DNA of 39,549 nucleotides, taken from CAIMZW01 sp037135095. GTDB lineage: Bacteria > Actinomycetota > Actinomycetes > Nanopelagicales > Nanopelagicaceae. The position numbers and the translations under genes were made by a program. The stretch spans positions 1 through 39,549 of the forward strand of contig JBAXKZ010000010.1 of the NCBI GenBank assembly GCA_037135095.1, given 5' to 3'. Shown here piece after piece: positions 1-9,257 of this stretch. The notes below the pieces were generated by a model. It saw only the letters and a list, made by a program, of their open reading frames with translations, had not been told where the DNA came from and ran no database searches. The number at the start of each line of letters is the position of its first letter. The stretch's first letter is position 1.

Positions 1-223
1 GCAAGTTATGTCCTTCACCAGGAATGTATGCAGTTACTTCCATGCCACTTGTAAGGCGTACACGTGCAACTTTTCGAAGCGCAGAGTTTGGCTTCTTTGG
101 AGTTGTTGTATAAACACGAGTACATACGCCACGACGCTGCGGGCTACCCTTTAGTGCAGGGGTGCTCGTCTTAGTTGTCTTTTCGGCGCGACCCTTTCGG
201 ACCAGCTGCTGAATAGTTGGCAC
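1..223 (-). CDS. rpsL: 30S ribosomal protein S12 (5' part; gene runs off the window)
   Basis: S12 sits at the decoding centre of the 30S subunit and is the classical streptomycin-resistance locus. Reading leftward from a GTG at 221-223 gives an N-terminus beginning M-P-T-I-Q-Q-L-V-R-K-G-R, followed by the hallmark segments KGSPQRRGVC and TTPKKPNSALRKVARV. About 74 codons are present and the rest lies beyond base 1. The GTG start is chosen because S12 normally begins MPTI and a GGAG lies 5 nt upstream. An overlapping ATG frame that begins MKCQLF in the same place is not S12. Lys43, a common streptomycin-resistance site, is wild type; the Lys88 region is outside the window. It lies downstream of rpoC on the opposite side of trhA, so it has its own promoter region rather than sharing the rpoBC transcript. 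Confidence 0.97.
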   Translation of the reverse strand, partial: MPTIQQLVRKGRAEKTTKTSTPALKGSPQRRGVCTRVYTTTPKKPNSALRKVARVRLTSGMEVTAYIPGEGHNL

Positions 224-273
224 TTCATCTCCATCTCGTTACTGCGATTTCTCTTCTTATTACGCTCTACCTT

Positions 274-290
274 CCGACCCACGAGGTCGG
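274..290 (-). promoter_or_regulatory. Small perfect hairpin in the rpsL 5' leader
   Basis: CCGACC at 274-279 and GGTCGG at 285-290 are exact reverse complements around a 5-nt loop. The hairpin lies about 50 nt upstream of the rpsL GTG, inside the likely untranslated leader. It has no adjacent T-run, so it is not an intrinsic terminator. It could be a translational or processing element, but its function is not established by the sequence. Confidence 0.35.
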
Positions 291-371
291 GCGTGTCGGC
301 CGTTCCGCACAAGCAAGATACAAATAAATGTATCCATGAGGTAGCCCCGTAAAAGAAAAGAGCAGACGCGA

Positions 372-401
372 AGGTTAACCCACGCTCCCCCATAAGGTCA
401 A
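372..401 (-). promoter_or_regulatory. Candidate promoter of rpsL
   Basis: On the minus strand, TTGACC (396-401) is followed after 18 nt by TAACCT (372-377). This is a good actinobacterial sigma-70-type match (TTGAC- and TANNNT). It would give a leader of about 140 nt before the rpsL GTG. The 342-nt gap between rpsL and trhA holds nothing else recognisable except the small hairpin at 274-290 and the trhA -10 box. Confidence 0.45.
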
Positions 402-553
402 AACCGGTCCGCTTGTACTCCTGCTATTGGCAAAGATTGGGACGCGACACACCGTAACTTCAACTAGCTCGATAGCGGAAACCCCTCTATATGCCACATA
501 ACGGACACGGTGGTCGCCCAGCCCGATTTAACTCGCTTTTTACCTAACCACCT

Positions 554-559
554 TATGGT
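554..559 (+). promoter_or_regulatory. -10 box for a leaderless trhA transcript
   Basis: TATGGT (TANNNT form) is followed by exactly 6 nt and then the ATG at 566. No ribosome binding site is properly spaced. Transcription starting at or next to the ATG is the simplest reading. Confidence 0.45.
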
Positions 560-565
560 TAAGGG

Positions 566-1234
566 ATGAACGCCCTCAAGACTAAGCCAGTTATCGAGCT
601 TCCAAAGCCCAAGCTCCGCGGGTTGATCCATTTGATCATGTCCCCAATCTCATTGGTCGCAGGTCTGACCTTGGTGGCAATCGCCGACAAACTTCGAGGC
701 CGCATTACTTTAGGAATTTTTACTTTGGCCGCTGTCACGCTCTTTACTTGCAGCGCTCTCTATCACCGCGTCAATTGGAAACCAAAAACTAAAGCGGTCT
801 GGCGCCGCATCGATCATGCCAATATCCCGCTACTTATAGCCGGTACTTACACGCCATTTGCGATCTTCCTGCTAGATAAGAACAGCGCGGTAATTTTGCT
901 CTCGCTGGTTTGGAGCGGTGCCATCCTCACTGCAATCATGCGGATCTCGTGGATCAACGCCCCGCGTTGGCTTTATGTCCCGCTATATATTGCCTTGGGT
1001 TGGGCAGCGGTAATTTATCTTCCAGAGTTTTGGCGCCACGGTGGCGTTGCAGTATTCGTGCTGATTGCGGTTGGTGGCGTCTGCTATTCAGCCGGCGGAA
1101 TTATTTATGCAATCAAGAAACCGAACATCTCAATTAACTGGTTTGGATTCCACGAACTCTTTCACGCGCTAACCGCCGCCGCTTTCTTGTGTCACTTTGT
1201 TGCCGCGATCTTGGTGGTCTTTCAGAATAAATAA
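566..1234 (+). CDS. trhA: Hemolysin III / TrhA (PAQR-family) membrane protein
   Basis: This 222-residue polytopic membrane protein belongs to the hemolysin-III/YqfA (TrhA) branch of the PAQR superfamily. Family signatures are visible: SALYHR near residue 65, DHANIPLLIAGTYTPF near residues 86-101, and HELFHALTAAAF near residue 197. These supply the conserved Ser, Asp and His residues thought to form a membrane-embedded metal site. About seven hydrophobic segments can be counted, the usual number for the family. E. coli TrhA has been linked to membrane-lipid homeostasis; the hemolysin name is historical. It is transcribed divergently from rpsL and converges on rpoC, with a shared terminator 12 nt past its stop. 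The start is supported by a -10-like hexamer 6 nt upstream. Confidence 0.85.
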   Translation: MNALKTKPVIELPKPKLRGLIHLIMSPISLVAGLTLVAIADKLRGRITLGIFTLAAVTLFTCSALYHRVNWKPKTKAVWRRIDHANIPLLIAGTYTPFAIFLLDKNSAVILLSLVWSGAILTAIMRISWINAPRWLYVPLYIALGWAAVIYLPEFWRHGGVAVFVLIAVGGVCYSAGGIIYAIKKPNISINWFGFHELFHALTAAAFLCHFVAAILVVFQNK

Positions 1235-1246
1235 TTACCGTAATTA

Positions 1247-1280
1247 AAAAAGCCCCGCACAATTAAGTGCGGGGCTTTTT
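1247..1280. terminator. Bidirectional intrinsic terminator between trhA and rpoC
   Basis: A perfect 14-bp inverted repeat (1247-1260 and 1267-1280) surrounds a 6-nt loop. It has a GC-rich core (GCCCCGCAC/GTGCGGGGC) and A/T runs on both outer flanks, so either strand gives a stem followed by a U-tract. It serves trhA on the plus strand and the rpoBC transcript on the minus strand. Confidence 0.95.
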
Positions 1281-1291
1281 ACTTTCTAGAT

Positions 1292-4200
1292 TTAACGAAC
1301 TTCGAACTCATCCAAGCGAACTGCTTCGCCGGAACCCTGAGTTTCGAATGGGGTGAAGTCATATTCATCATAAGCAGCGTAGACCGCGGCCTTTGCTTCC
1401 TCGGTTGGCTCAACGCGAACGTTGCGGTAACGAGCAAGACCAGTACCGGCAGGAATCAACTTACCGATGATGACGTTCTCCTTCAGACCAAGCAAGGGAT
1501 CGCTCTTCTCTGAAAGTGCAGCATCAGTGAGAACACGAGTGGTCTCCTGGAACGATGCAGCAGATAACCATGATTCGGTTGCGAGAGATGCCTTTGTGAT
1601 ACCCATTAGTTCTGGGCGGCCTGAAGCTGCCTTTCCACCGGTGGATACAACGCGACGGTTCTCGGTTTCAAAACGGTTTCGCTCTACGAGCTCACCTGGA
1701 AGAAGATCAGCATCGCCCGGTTCAAGAACCGTGATGCGCTTAAGCATCTGGCGAACAATGATCTCGATGTGCTTATCGTGAATGCTTACGCCCTGTGAGC
1801 GGTAAACCTCTTGGATCTCATTCACTAGGTGAATTTGAGTCTGACGCGGACCGAGGATACGAAGAACCTGCTTTGGATCAATGGCACCAACAACAAGTTG
1901 CTGACCGACGCCAACGCGCATTCCATCTTCGACCTTGAGCTTCTGACGACGCGTGATTGGATAAGCGATCGCTTCGCCACCATCTTCTGGTGTAACGATG
2001 ATCTTCTTGCCCTTTGCATCTTCAAGGAAGCTAACGACTCCGGCGGTCTCTGCGATTGGCGCAACACCCTTAGGGGTACGAGCTTCGAAGAGTTCAACAA
2101 TACGTGGCAGACCGTGGGTAATTTGAGTCTCACCCTCGAGCATGGCACCACCAGTGTGGAAGGTACGCATTGTGAGCTGTGTTCCTGGCTCGCCGATGGA
2201 CTGAGCAGCGATAATTCCAACTGCTTCGCCGACATCAACGATCTTGCCAGCGGCCATTGAGCGGCCGTAACACATTGCACATTGTCCGACCTTGCTATCG
2301 CAAGTTAGAACCGAGCGAACCTTAACTTCAGCAACGCCTGAAGCAACAAGAAGATCGATGTTGCGATCGCCAAGGTCAGTTCCCGCTGAGAGAACGATCT
2401 TGTTATCGACTAGTACATCTTCTGCCAAGTTACGACCGAATAGCGAAGTTTCAACATGCTCATCGCGAACTAGTTCACCGTTATTAATAGCGGCAATCTT
2501 CAAAGTGAGACCACGATCGGTGCCACAATCTTCTTCGCGGATGATTACATCTTGAGCCACGTCGCAAAGACGACGGGTTAAGTAACCCGAGTCGGCAGTA
2601 CGAAGTGCGGTATCGGCTAGACCCTTGCGGGCACCGTGAGTAGAGATGAAGTATTCAAGAACTGAAAGACCTTCACGGAAGTTAGATTTAATTGGGCGCG
2701 GAATAATTTCACCCTTTGGGTTCGCTACCAGACCGCGCATACCTGCGATCTGACGAATCTGCATCATATTTCCACGTGCACCGGAGTAAACCATCATCCA
2801 GACCGGGTTGGTCTTAGGGAAGTTATCTTCCATCTCACGTGCAACTTCCTGAGTTGCTTGGGTCCAGATCTCAATAAGTTCCTGACGACGCTCGTCATCA
2901 GTAATAAGACCCTTTTCATATTGGGATTGAACCTTGTCGGCCTTAACTTCGTAGCCTTCCAAGATCTCTGGCTTACGAGCAGGAGTAACAACATCCTCAA
3001 TTGAGATGGTTACACCGGCGCGAGTTGCCCAATAGAAACCGAGGGACTTCAAAGCATCCAAAGTTTGTGCAACGACAACCTTCGCTTGCTTTTCTGCTAG
3101 TTCATTAACGAGCTTTCCAAGTTCCTTCTTCGTAACATCAATATCTACGAAGTCGTGATCGGCTGGAAGAATCTCATTGAAGATTGCGCGGCCAAGAGTG
3201 GTCTCCTTGATTGTGGTTTCACCATTCTTAGTGATCCTAATCTTGATTCCGGCCTGCATCGTCAGGCTACCTTGATCGAAAGCCATGAGTCCTTCAGCAA
3301 TTGAGCTGAAAGCGCGGCCTTCACCCTTTTGATTCTCACGAAGGGAGGTCAAGAAGTAGAGACCTAAAACCATGTCCTGGGTAGGAGAGGTAATTGGTCG
3401 ACCAGATGCAGGAGAAAGAATGTTGTTGCTCGAGAGCATAAGAATTCGAGCTTCAGCTTGGGCTTCAGCAGATAGCGGCAAGTGAACTGCCATCTGGTCA
3501 CCGTCGAAGTCTGCGTTGAATGCAGTACAGACCAATGGGTGAATCTGAATTGCCTTACCTTCAACCAATTGCGGTTCGAAAGCTTGGATACCTAAACGGT
3601 GAAGCGTAGGTGCGCGGTTAAGAAGAACAGGGTGTTCTGCAATTACTTCTTCCAAAACATCCCAAACAACTGGACGAGCACGCTCGACCATTCGCTTTGC
3701 GGATTTAATATTTTGGGCGTGATTGAGATCGACCAAGCGCTTCATTACGAACGGCTTGAAGAGCTCTAGCGCCATCTGCTTTGGCAGACCGCACTGGTGC
3801 AATTTAAGTTGTGGTCCAACAACGATTACGGAACGGCCAGAGTAATCGACGCGCTTTCCGAGCAAGTTCTGGCGGAAACGGCCTTGCTTACCCTTGAGCA
3901 TGTCAGAGAGCGACTTCAACGGACGGTTACCTGGGCCAGTTACTGGGCGACCACGACGACCGTTATCAAAGAGCGCATCGACAGCTTCTTGAAGCATGCG
4001 CTTCTCGTTGTTGACGATAATTTCTGGAGCACCAAGATCTGCCAATCGCTTCAACCGGTTGTTACGGTTGATAACACGACGATAAAGATCATTTAGATCG
4101 GAGGTAGCAAAGCGACCGCCATCTAGTTGAACCATTGGACGAAGATCTGGTGGGATAACAGGAACGCAATCCAAAACCATAGATGCTGGATGGTTACTGG

Positions 4201-5113
4201 TGTTAAGGAACGAAGAGACAACCTTCAGGCGCTTGATAGCGCGGGTCTTCTTCTGGCCCTTACCGGTTTGACTGATTTCGGTGAGCTTGATGTATTCAGC
4301 TTGGAGATCAAAGGTTTCAAGGCGACGCTTGATTGCAGCGGCTCCCATATTTCCTTCGAAGTAAACGCCGAAACGATCGCGCATCTCGCGATACAGACCT
4401 TCATCGCCTTCGAGATCTTGAACCTTTAGGTTCTTAAAGCGAGCCCAAACTTCATCGAGTCGATCGAGTTCACGCTGTGAGCGATCACGAGTTGCCTTGA
4501 GCTCACGCTCTGCAGCTTCGCGAACCTTACGTCGAACATCGGCCTTCTCGCCGGCAGCTTCTAGCTCAGCAAGATCTGCTTCGAGCTTCTTCTGGCGGGT
4601 ATCAAGATCGGTATCGCGCTTGGTCTCAATCTTCTTCTTATCGCTTGAGAGACGCTTCTCAAGAGCTGGCATATCTTCGGCACGAGCTTCATCATCAACA
4701 GAGGTGATCATGTAGGCGGCGAAGTAAATAACCTTCTCGAGATCCTTTGGTGCAAGGTCAAGCAAGTAGCCAAGTCGTGATGGAACGCCCTTGAAGTACC
4801 AGATGTGGGTTACTGGGGCAGCAAGTTCAATATGTCCCATGCGCTCACGGCGAACCTTGGCGCGAGTAACTTCTACTCCGCAACGCTCACAGATGATGCC
4901 CTTGAAACGAACGCGCTTGTACTTACCGCAGTAGCACTCCCAGTCACGGGTCGGTCCGAAGATCTTCTCGTCGAAGAGACCATCTTTTTCTGGCTTGAGG
5001 GTTCGATAGTTAATGGTCTCTGGCTTCTTTACTTCACCAAAGGACCACTCACGAATATTGTCCGTTGAAGCTAGACCAATTCGCAGTTCATCAAAAAAGT
5101 TAACATCTAACAT
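1292..5113 (-). CDS. rpoC: DNA-directed RNA polymerase subunit beta'
   Basis: This is the full-length 1273-residue largest catalytic subunit of RNA polymerase; actinobacterial homologues are about 1300. Near the N-terminus is the zinc-binding zipper segment CYCGKYKR...CERCGV. The active-site Mg-binding loop NADFDGDQMAVH lies at about residues 533-544. A second zinc cluster includes CDSKVGQCAMC in the C-terminal third, and the trigger-loop region reads SIGEPGTQLTMRTFHTGG. The ATG at 5111-5113 is preceded by AGAGGG at suitable distance. Only 18 nt separate it from the rpoB stop, so the two are co-transcribed. Transcription ends at the strong hairpin at 1247-1280. No residue known to be essential is missing. 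Confidence 0.99.
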   Translation of the reverse strand: MLDVNFFDELRIGLASTDNIREWSFGEVKKPETINYRTLKPEKDGLFDEKIFGPTRDWECYCGKYKRVRFKGIICERCGVEVTRAKVRRERMGHIELAAPVTHIWYFKGVPSRLGYLLDLAPKDLEKVIYFAAYMITSVDDEARAEDMPALEKRLSSDKKKIETKRDTDLDTRQKKLEADLAELEAAGEKADVRRKVREAAERELKATRDRSQRELDRLDEVWARFKNLKVQDLEGDEGLYREMRDRFGVYFEGNMGAAAIKRRLETFDLQAEYIKLTEISQTGKGQKKTRAIKRLKVVSSFLNTSNHPASMVLDCVPVIPPDLRPMVQLDGGRFATSDLNDLYRRVINRNNRLKRLADLGAPEIIVNNEKRMLQEAVDALFDNGRRGRPVTGPGNRPLKSLSDMLKGKQGRFRQNLLGKRVDYSGRSVIVVGPQLKLHQCGLPKQMALELFKPFVMKRLVDLNHAQNIKSAKRMVERARPVVWDVLEEVIAEHPVLLNRAPTLHRLGIQAFEPQLVEGKAIQIHPLVCTAFNADFDGDQMAVHLPLSAEAQAEARILMLSSNNILSPASGRPITSPTQDMVLGLYFLTSLRENQKGEGRAFSSIAEGLMAFDQGSLTMQAGIKIRITKNGETTIKETTLGRAIFNEILPADHDFVDIDVTKKELGKLVNELAEKQAKVVVAQTLDALKSLGFYWATRAGVTISIEDVVTPARKPEILEGYEVKADKVQSQYEKGLITDDERRQELIEIWTQATQEVAREMEDNFPKTNPVWMMVYSGARGNMMQIRQIAGMRGLVANPKGEIIPRPIKSNFREGLSVLEYFISTHGARKGLADTALRTADSGYLTRRLCDVAQDVIIREEDCGTDRGLTLKIAAINNGELVRDEHVETSLFGRNLAEDVLVDNKIVLSAGTDLGDRNIDLLVASGVAEVKVRSVLTCDSKVGQCAMCYGRSMAAGKIVDVGEAVGIIAAQSIGEPGTQLTMRTFHTGGAMLEGETQITHGLPRIVELFEARTPKGVAPIAETAGVVSFLEDAKGKKIIVTPEDGGEAIAYPITRRQKLKVEDGMRVGVGQQLVVGAIDPKQVLRILGPRQTQIHLVNEIQEVYRSQGVSIHDKHIEIIVRQMLKRITVLEPGDADLLPGELVERNRFETENRRVVSTGGKAASGRPELMGITKASLATESWLSAASFQETTRVLTDAALSEKSDPLLGLKENVIIGKLIPAGTGLARYRNVRVEPTEEAKAAVYAAYDEYDFTPFETQGSGEAVRLDEFEVR

Positions 5114-5131
5114 TATTTATCCCTCTCCCCG

Positions 5132-8100
5132 TCAGACTTCGTCAACACTGCTTGGCTCAACTCGTGACAAGTTGATTCCAAGTTCTTCGGCGGCACGGAA
5201 AACTTCTTCATCGGTATCGCGCATTTCAATTGCAATACCTTCAGATGAGAGAACTTCTACGTTGAGACAGAGCGACTGCATTTCCTTGACCAAAACCTTG
5301 AAGGATTCTGGAATACCAGGCTCTGGAATATTTTCACCCTTGACGATGGCTTCGTAAACTTTTACGCGACCAAGAACGTCATCGGATTTAATTGTTAGTA
5401 GCTCTTGAAGAGTGTATGCAGCGCCATAAGCCTCGAGCGCCCAAACTTCCATTTCACCAAAGCGCTGACCACCGAATTGAGCTTTTCCACCCAATGGTTG
5501 CTGCGTGATCATGGAGTAAGGACCCGTTGAACGGGCGTGAATCTTGTCATCAACCAAGTGGTGGAGTTTCAAGATGTACATGTAACCAACAGAGATTGGC
5601 TCCTTGTAAGGCTCACCGGTACGACCATCAAATAAGTTGGCCTTTCCGTTAGCACCGATCAAACGCATGCCATCTTTATTTGGCAACGTTGACTTTAGAA
5701 GACCCATTAGCTCTTCTTCTTTGGCACCGTCGAATACTGGGGTGGCTACCTTTGAGTTAGGCGCAACATCGGCGTAACCATGGGCGCGAAGATCCTTTTG
5801 CCAGACCTCATCGCCTTCTAGTTTCCAGCCAGCTTTTGCTACCCAACCAAGGTGTGTTTCAAGAACCTGACCAACGTTCATACGGCCTGGAACACCAAGT
5901 GGGTTCAAGACGATATCGACTGGGGTTCCATCTTCAAGGAATGGCATATCTTCGACCGGAAGGATCTTGGAGATAACACCCTTATTGCCGTGGCGACCAG
6001 CAAGCTTGTCACCATCTTGAATCTTTCGCTTTTGCGCAACGTAGACGCGGACAACTTGGTTAACGCCAGCAGGAAGTTCGTAATCTTCGCTATCGCTAAG
6101 ACTTACGCCAATGACCTTGCCAGATTCACCGTGTGGCACCTTGAGTGAGGTATCGCGAACTTCGCGAGCCTTCTCACCGAAGATTGCGCGGAGCAAGCGC
6201 TCTTCTGGAGTTAGTTCAGTCTCGCCCTTAGGGGTGACCTTTCCAACCAGAATGTCGCCGGGCACAACATCTGCGCCGACTCGGATGATTCCACGATCAT
6301 CAAGGTCGGAGAGAACTTCTTCGCTGACATTTGGAATGTCACGGGTAATTTCCTCAGGTCCGAGCTTGGTATCGCGAGCATCAACTTCATACTCTTCAAT
6401 GTGAATAGAAGTTAGAACATCGTCTTGGACTAAACGCTGAGAAAGGATGATCGCATCTTCGTAGTTGTGGCCTTCCCATGACATAAATGCCACGAGTAGG
6501 TTCTTACCCAAAGCCATCTCACCCTTATCCGTGCTTGGACCGTCTGCAATAACCTGACCAATTTCAACACGATCGCCATGACCAACAACAACTTTTTGGT
6601 TGCGGCTGGTGCCTTGGTTTGAGCGAGTGAACTTCTCGAGGAAGTAAACCTCGGTGGTTGCATCATCGTTCATTACTGAAACTTCATCAGCTGAAACAGA
6701 AGTAACAACTCCGGGCTTCTTTGCAAGAACAACATCACCAGCATCGACAGCGGCGCGGAATTCCATGCCGGTACCGACGAATGGCGCTTCAGCGCGAAGC
6801 AGTGGAACTGCCTGACGCATCATGTTCGAACCCATCAAGGCGCGGTTAGCATCGTCGTGCTCGAGGAATGGAATCATTGCGGTAGCAACGGAGACCATCT
6901 GACGAGGTGAGACGTCCATGTAATCAACTTCATCAGCCAAGATGTATTCAACTTCGCCACCGCGACGACGAACCAGTACGCGCTCTTCAGCGAAGTGGCT
7001 ATCTGTGGTTAGTGGGGCGTTGGCCTGAGCAATTACGTGCTCATCCTCTTCATCAGCTGTTAGGTAATCGATCTGGTCGGTGACCTTGCCCTTCGTGACC
7101 TTGCGGTACGGGGTTTCGATAAAACCGAATGGAGTTACGCGAGCATAAGTAGCAAGCGAACCAATAAGTCCAATGTTTGGACCTTCTGGAGTTTCAATTG
7201 GACACATTCGGCCGTAATGCGACGGGTGAACGTCACGAACTTCAAAGCCGGCACGTTCACGAGAGAGACCACCAGGTCCGAGCGCTGAAAGACGACGCTT
7301 GTGGGTCATACCCGAAAGCGGGTTGGTCTGATCCATAAACTGTGAGAGTTGAGAAGTTCCGAAGAACTCCTTGATTGAAGCCACGACTGGACGAATGTTG
7401 ATCAAGGTCTGTGGCGTAATAGCCTCAACATCTTGAGTGGTCATACGTTCGCGAACTACGCGCTCCATACGTGAAAGTCCGGTGCGAACCTGATTCTGAA
7501 TCAATTCACCAACGGTACGAAGGCGACGATTTCCAAAATGGTCGATGTCATCGGTCTCAACACGTACTTGCTTGCCATATTCCATCAAGGCGTCGCCGGC
7601 GTGAAGCGCTACGAGGTAGCGAATCGTTGCAACGATATCTTCGATGTTAAGCAAGCCACGAGAAAGTTCAAGATCTAAACCGAGCTTCTTGTTGACCTTG
7701 AAGCGGCCAACCTTCGCCAAGTCATAACGCTTTGGATTGAAGTACAAGTTCTCGATCAGATTCTGAGCGGCCTCTTTGGTTGGTGGCTCACCTGGGCGAA
7801 GCTTGCGATAAATATCGAGCAGCGCTTCATCTTGGCTCTTGACGTTATCTTTTTCAAGGGTCAACCGAATGGACTCGTACTCGCCGAATTGCTCGAGGAT
7901 CTGCTCTTCGGTCCAGCCAAGTGCCTTTAGGAATACCGTTACTGATTGCTTACGCTTGCGGTCGATACGAACTCCGACCAAATCTTTCTTATCAACTTCA
8001 AATTCCAACCAAGCGCCACGGCTTGGAATGATCTTTGCAGTCAGAATATCTTTGTCAGATGCCTTCTCGATGGTGCGTTCAAAATAAACACCAGGAGAGC

Positions 8101-8578
8101 GAACGATCTGAGAAACAACAACACGTTCAGTTCCGTTGATTACGAAAGTTCCGCGCGGGGTCATCAATGGGAAGTCACCCATGAAGACGGTCTGCGACTT
8201 AATTTCGCCGGTGATGTTGTTGGTGAATTCGGCAGTGACGAACAACGGCGCGGAATAAGTCATATCGCGGTCTTTGCATTCGGCAATGGTGTATTTCGGT
8301 GGTTCAAAGCGATGGTCTCGGAAAGAGAGACTCATGGTGCCTTGGAAATCTTCAATTGGAGAAATCTCTTCAAAGATTTCTTCTAATCCAGATTGCTTGG
8401 GTACTTCGCCTCGTCCGCTTTTCTCATTTTCGACAAGTCGGCCACGCCACAAGTCGTTACCCAATAACCAGTCGACGCTATCTAGTTGCAGCGAGAGGAG
8501 ATTAGGAACTTCAAGGGGTTCACGGATCTTGGCGAATGAAACTCGGGCAGGTGCAAATGATTTGGACTTCGCGGCCAA
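5132..8578 (-). CDS. rpoB: DNA-directed RNA polymerase subunit beta
   Basis: This is the 1148-residue beta subunit. The rifampicin-resistance region near residues 400-430 reads GTSQLSQFMDQTNPLSG then MTHKRRLSALGPGGLSRERAG. The usual resistance residues (E. coli D516, H526, S531 equivalents) are wild type, so the enzyme is predicted to be rifampicin-sensitive; it differs from the common sequence at DQT (for DQN) and SGM (for SGL). The start is set at TTG 8576-8578 because GGAGG lies 4 nt upstream and the resulting N-terminus (LAAKSKSF...VSFAKIREPLEVPNLL) matches actinobacterial RpoB; Mycobacterium also starts with TTG. The open frame extends upstream to a GTG at 8609-8611, which has no comparable binding site. 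It is co-transcribed with rpoC. Confidence 0.98.
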   Translation of the reverse strand: MAAKSKSFAPARVSFAKIREPLEVPNLLSLQLDSVDWLLGNDLWRGRLVENEKSGRGEVPKQSGLEEIFEEISPIEDFQGTMSLSFRDHRFEPPKYTIAECKDRDMTYSAPLFVTAEFTNNITGEIKSQTVFMGDFPLMTPRGTFVINGTERVVVSQIVRSPGVYFERTIEKASDKDILTAKIIPSRGAWLEFEVDKKDLVGVRIDRKRKQSVTVFLKALGWTEEQILEQFGEYESIRLTLEKDNVKSQDEALLDIYRKLRPGEPPTKEAAQNLIENLYFNPKRYDLAKVGRFKVNKKLGLDLELSRGLLNIEDIVATIRYLVALHAGDALMEYGKQVRVETDDIDHFGNRRLRTVGELIQNQVRTGLSRMERVVRERMTTQDVEAITPQTLINIRPVVASIKEFFGTSQLSQFMDQTNPLSGMTHKRRLSALGPGGLSRERAGFEVRDVHPSHYGRMCPIETPEGPNIGLIGSLATYARVTPFGFIETPYRKVTKGKVTDQIDYLTADEEDEHVIAQANAPLTTDSHFAEERVLVRRRGGEVEYILADEVDYMDVSPRQMVSVATAMIPFLEHDDANRALMGSNMMRQAVPLLRAEAPFVGTGMEFRAAVDAGDVVLAKKPGVVTSVSADEVSVMNDDATTEVYFLEKFTRSNQGTSRNQKVVVGHGDRVEIGQVIADGPSTDKGEMALGKNLLVAFMSWEGHNYEDAIILSQRLVQDDVLTSIHIEEYEVDARDTKLGPEEITRDIPNVSEEVLSDLDDRGIIRVGADVVPGDILVGKVTPKGETELTPEERLLRAIFGEKAREVRDTSLKVPHGESGKVIGVSLSDSEDYELPAGVNQVVRVYVAQKRKIQDGDKLAGRHGNKGVISKILPVEDMPFLEDGTPVDIVLNPLGVPGRMNVGQVLETHLGWVAKAGWKLEGDEVWQKDLRAHGYADVAPNSKVATPVFDGAKEEELMGLLKSTLPNKDGMRLIGANGKANLFDGRTGEPYKEPISVGYMYILKLHHLVDDKIHARSTGPYSMITQQPLGGKAQFGGQRFGEMEVWALEAYGAAYTLQELLTIKSDDVLGRVKVYEAIVKGENIPEPGIPESFKVLVKEMQSLCLNVEVLSSEGIAIEMRDTDEEVFRAAEELGINLSRVEPSSVDEV

Positions 8579-8837
8579 TGTTCCTCCAGTAAAGAGCAGG
8601 TAATCACGCACGGCTACCGCCAGGTCTCAGCCGCTATATGCCAAACCTGAAAGGTGTATAAATTTGCGAAGGGTCAGGGTATCCAAAACAGGGGCTATCT
8701 GTCTAATTATGCTTATACTCCCCTTTTGGCACTTTCGTTCCCGTTTTCCCCAATTTTTTTACCTAGTCATTTTCCTCGAGTTGCCCAATAATCTTCGCTA
8801 AGGACTTAACTCTGAATCTTCGCATTTAGGAGGGCTC
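8579..8837. promoter_or_regulatory. Divergent intergenic region upstream of rpoB and the YCII gene
   Basis: The rpoBC promoter(s) and the YCII-gene promoter should lie here. Minus-strand candidates for rpoB are TATACA (8655-8660) and the TATAAG/CATAAT cluster near 8706-8718; none has a convincing -35 at ideal spacing. A plus-strand TATACT at about 8714-8719 could serve the YCII gene. The stretch 8720-8761 is strikingly pyrimidine-rich on the plus strand. The gap between rplL (stop 9258) and rpoB lets rpoBC be uncoupled from the stalk operon. Confidence 0.3.
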
Positions 8838-9194
8838 ATGGAATTTGACCAATTCAGCCTCTGCTTTCTAGTCGCAAAGCCAAATCCTCCCGAGATGAGT
8901 CCTGCTGTAGCTGGCGAGCTACAAAATGCCCATATGTCTCATCTGGCAGATCTGCACGAATCCGGTGACTTGCTCGCCGCGGGACCAACGGGCAACCCGG
9001 CATATCGAGGAGTCTGCTTATTTCGAACTGAGGTCGAGCAAACCAAGGAACTGATCTCGGCCGATCCAGCCGTGCAGGCTGGCTGGTTTGAGATCACCGT
9101 CATCCCGTGGCTGGTGCCGAGCGGGGCAATGAGTTTTTCTACCACCTCTTTTCCGCGCTCAATGGCTGAGGTGAAGCCCAGACCCGGTCAATGA
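8838..9194 (+). CDS. YCII-related (YciI-like) domain protein
   Basis: A 118-residue protein with the dimeric alpha/beta YCII fold, as in YciI and the DGPF-type proteins. The family pattern is visible: an early His-containing helix (HMSHLADLHESGDLLAAGP at about residues 34-52, with the His and Asp that line the cleft in this family), then a DPAVQAGWFEITVIPW segment at about residues 76-92, where the DP(F/A)...AG motif is typical. AGGAGG lies 4 nt upstream of the ATG. It is divergent from rpoB and converges on rplL, sharing the hairpin at 9216-9239. Members are usually small enzymes or binding proteins of unknown substrate, so no reaction is assigned. A C-terminal tail of about 25 residues beyond the fold looks disordered. 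Confidence 0.75.
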   Translation: MEFDQFSLCFLVAKPNPPEMSPAVAGELQNAHMSHLADLHESGDLLAAGPTGNPAYRGVCLFRTEVEQTKELISADPAVQAGWFEITVIPWLVPSGAMSFSTTSFPRSMAEVKPRPGQ

Positions 9195-9215
9195 GAACGC
9201 TCGTTTTGGGCGCAA

Positions 9216-9239
9216 AAAAGGGCCCCGAAGGGCCCTTTT
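9216..9239. terminator. Bidirectional terminator between the YCII gene and rplL
   Basis: AAAAGGGCCC and GGGCCCTTTT flank a CGAA tetraloop, forming a perfect 10-bp stem with A/T runs on both sides. It lies 21 nt past the plus-strand YCII stop and 18 nt past the minus-strand rplL stop. It separates the rplJL transcript from rpoBC. Confidence 0.93.
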
Positions 9240-9257
9240 CCAAATGGTTTTCCGTAA

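Noticed and set aside
151..393. 80-residue minus-strand open frame starting MGERGLTF
   Set aside because: It overlaps the true rpsL start in another frame, has no family resemblance, and covers the likely leader and promoter of rpsL.
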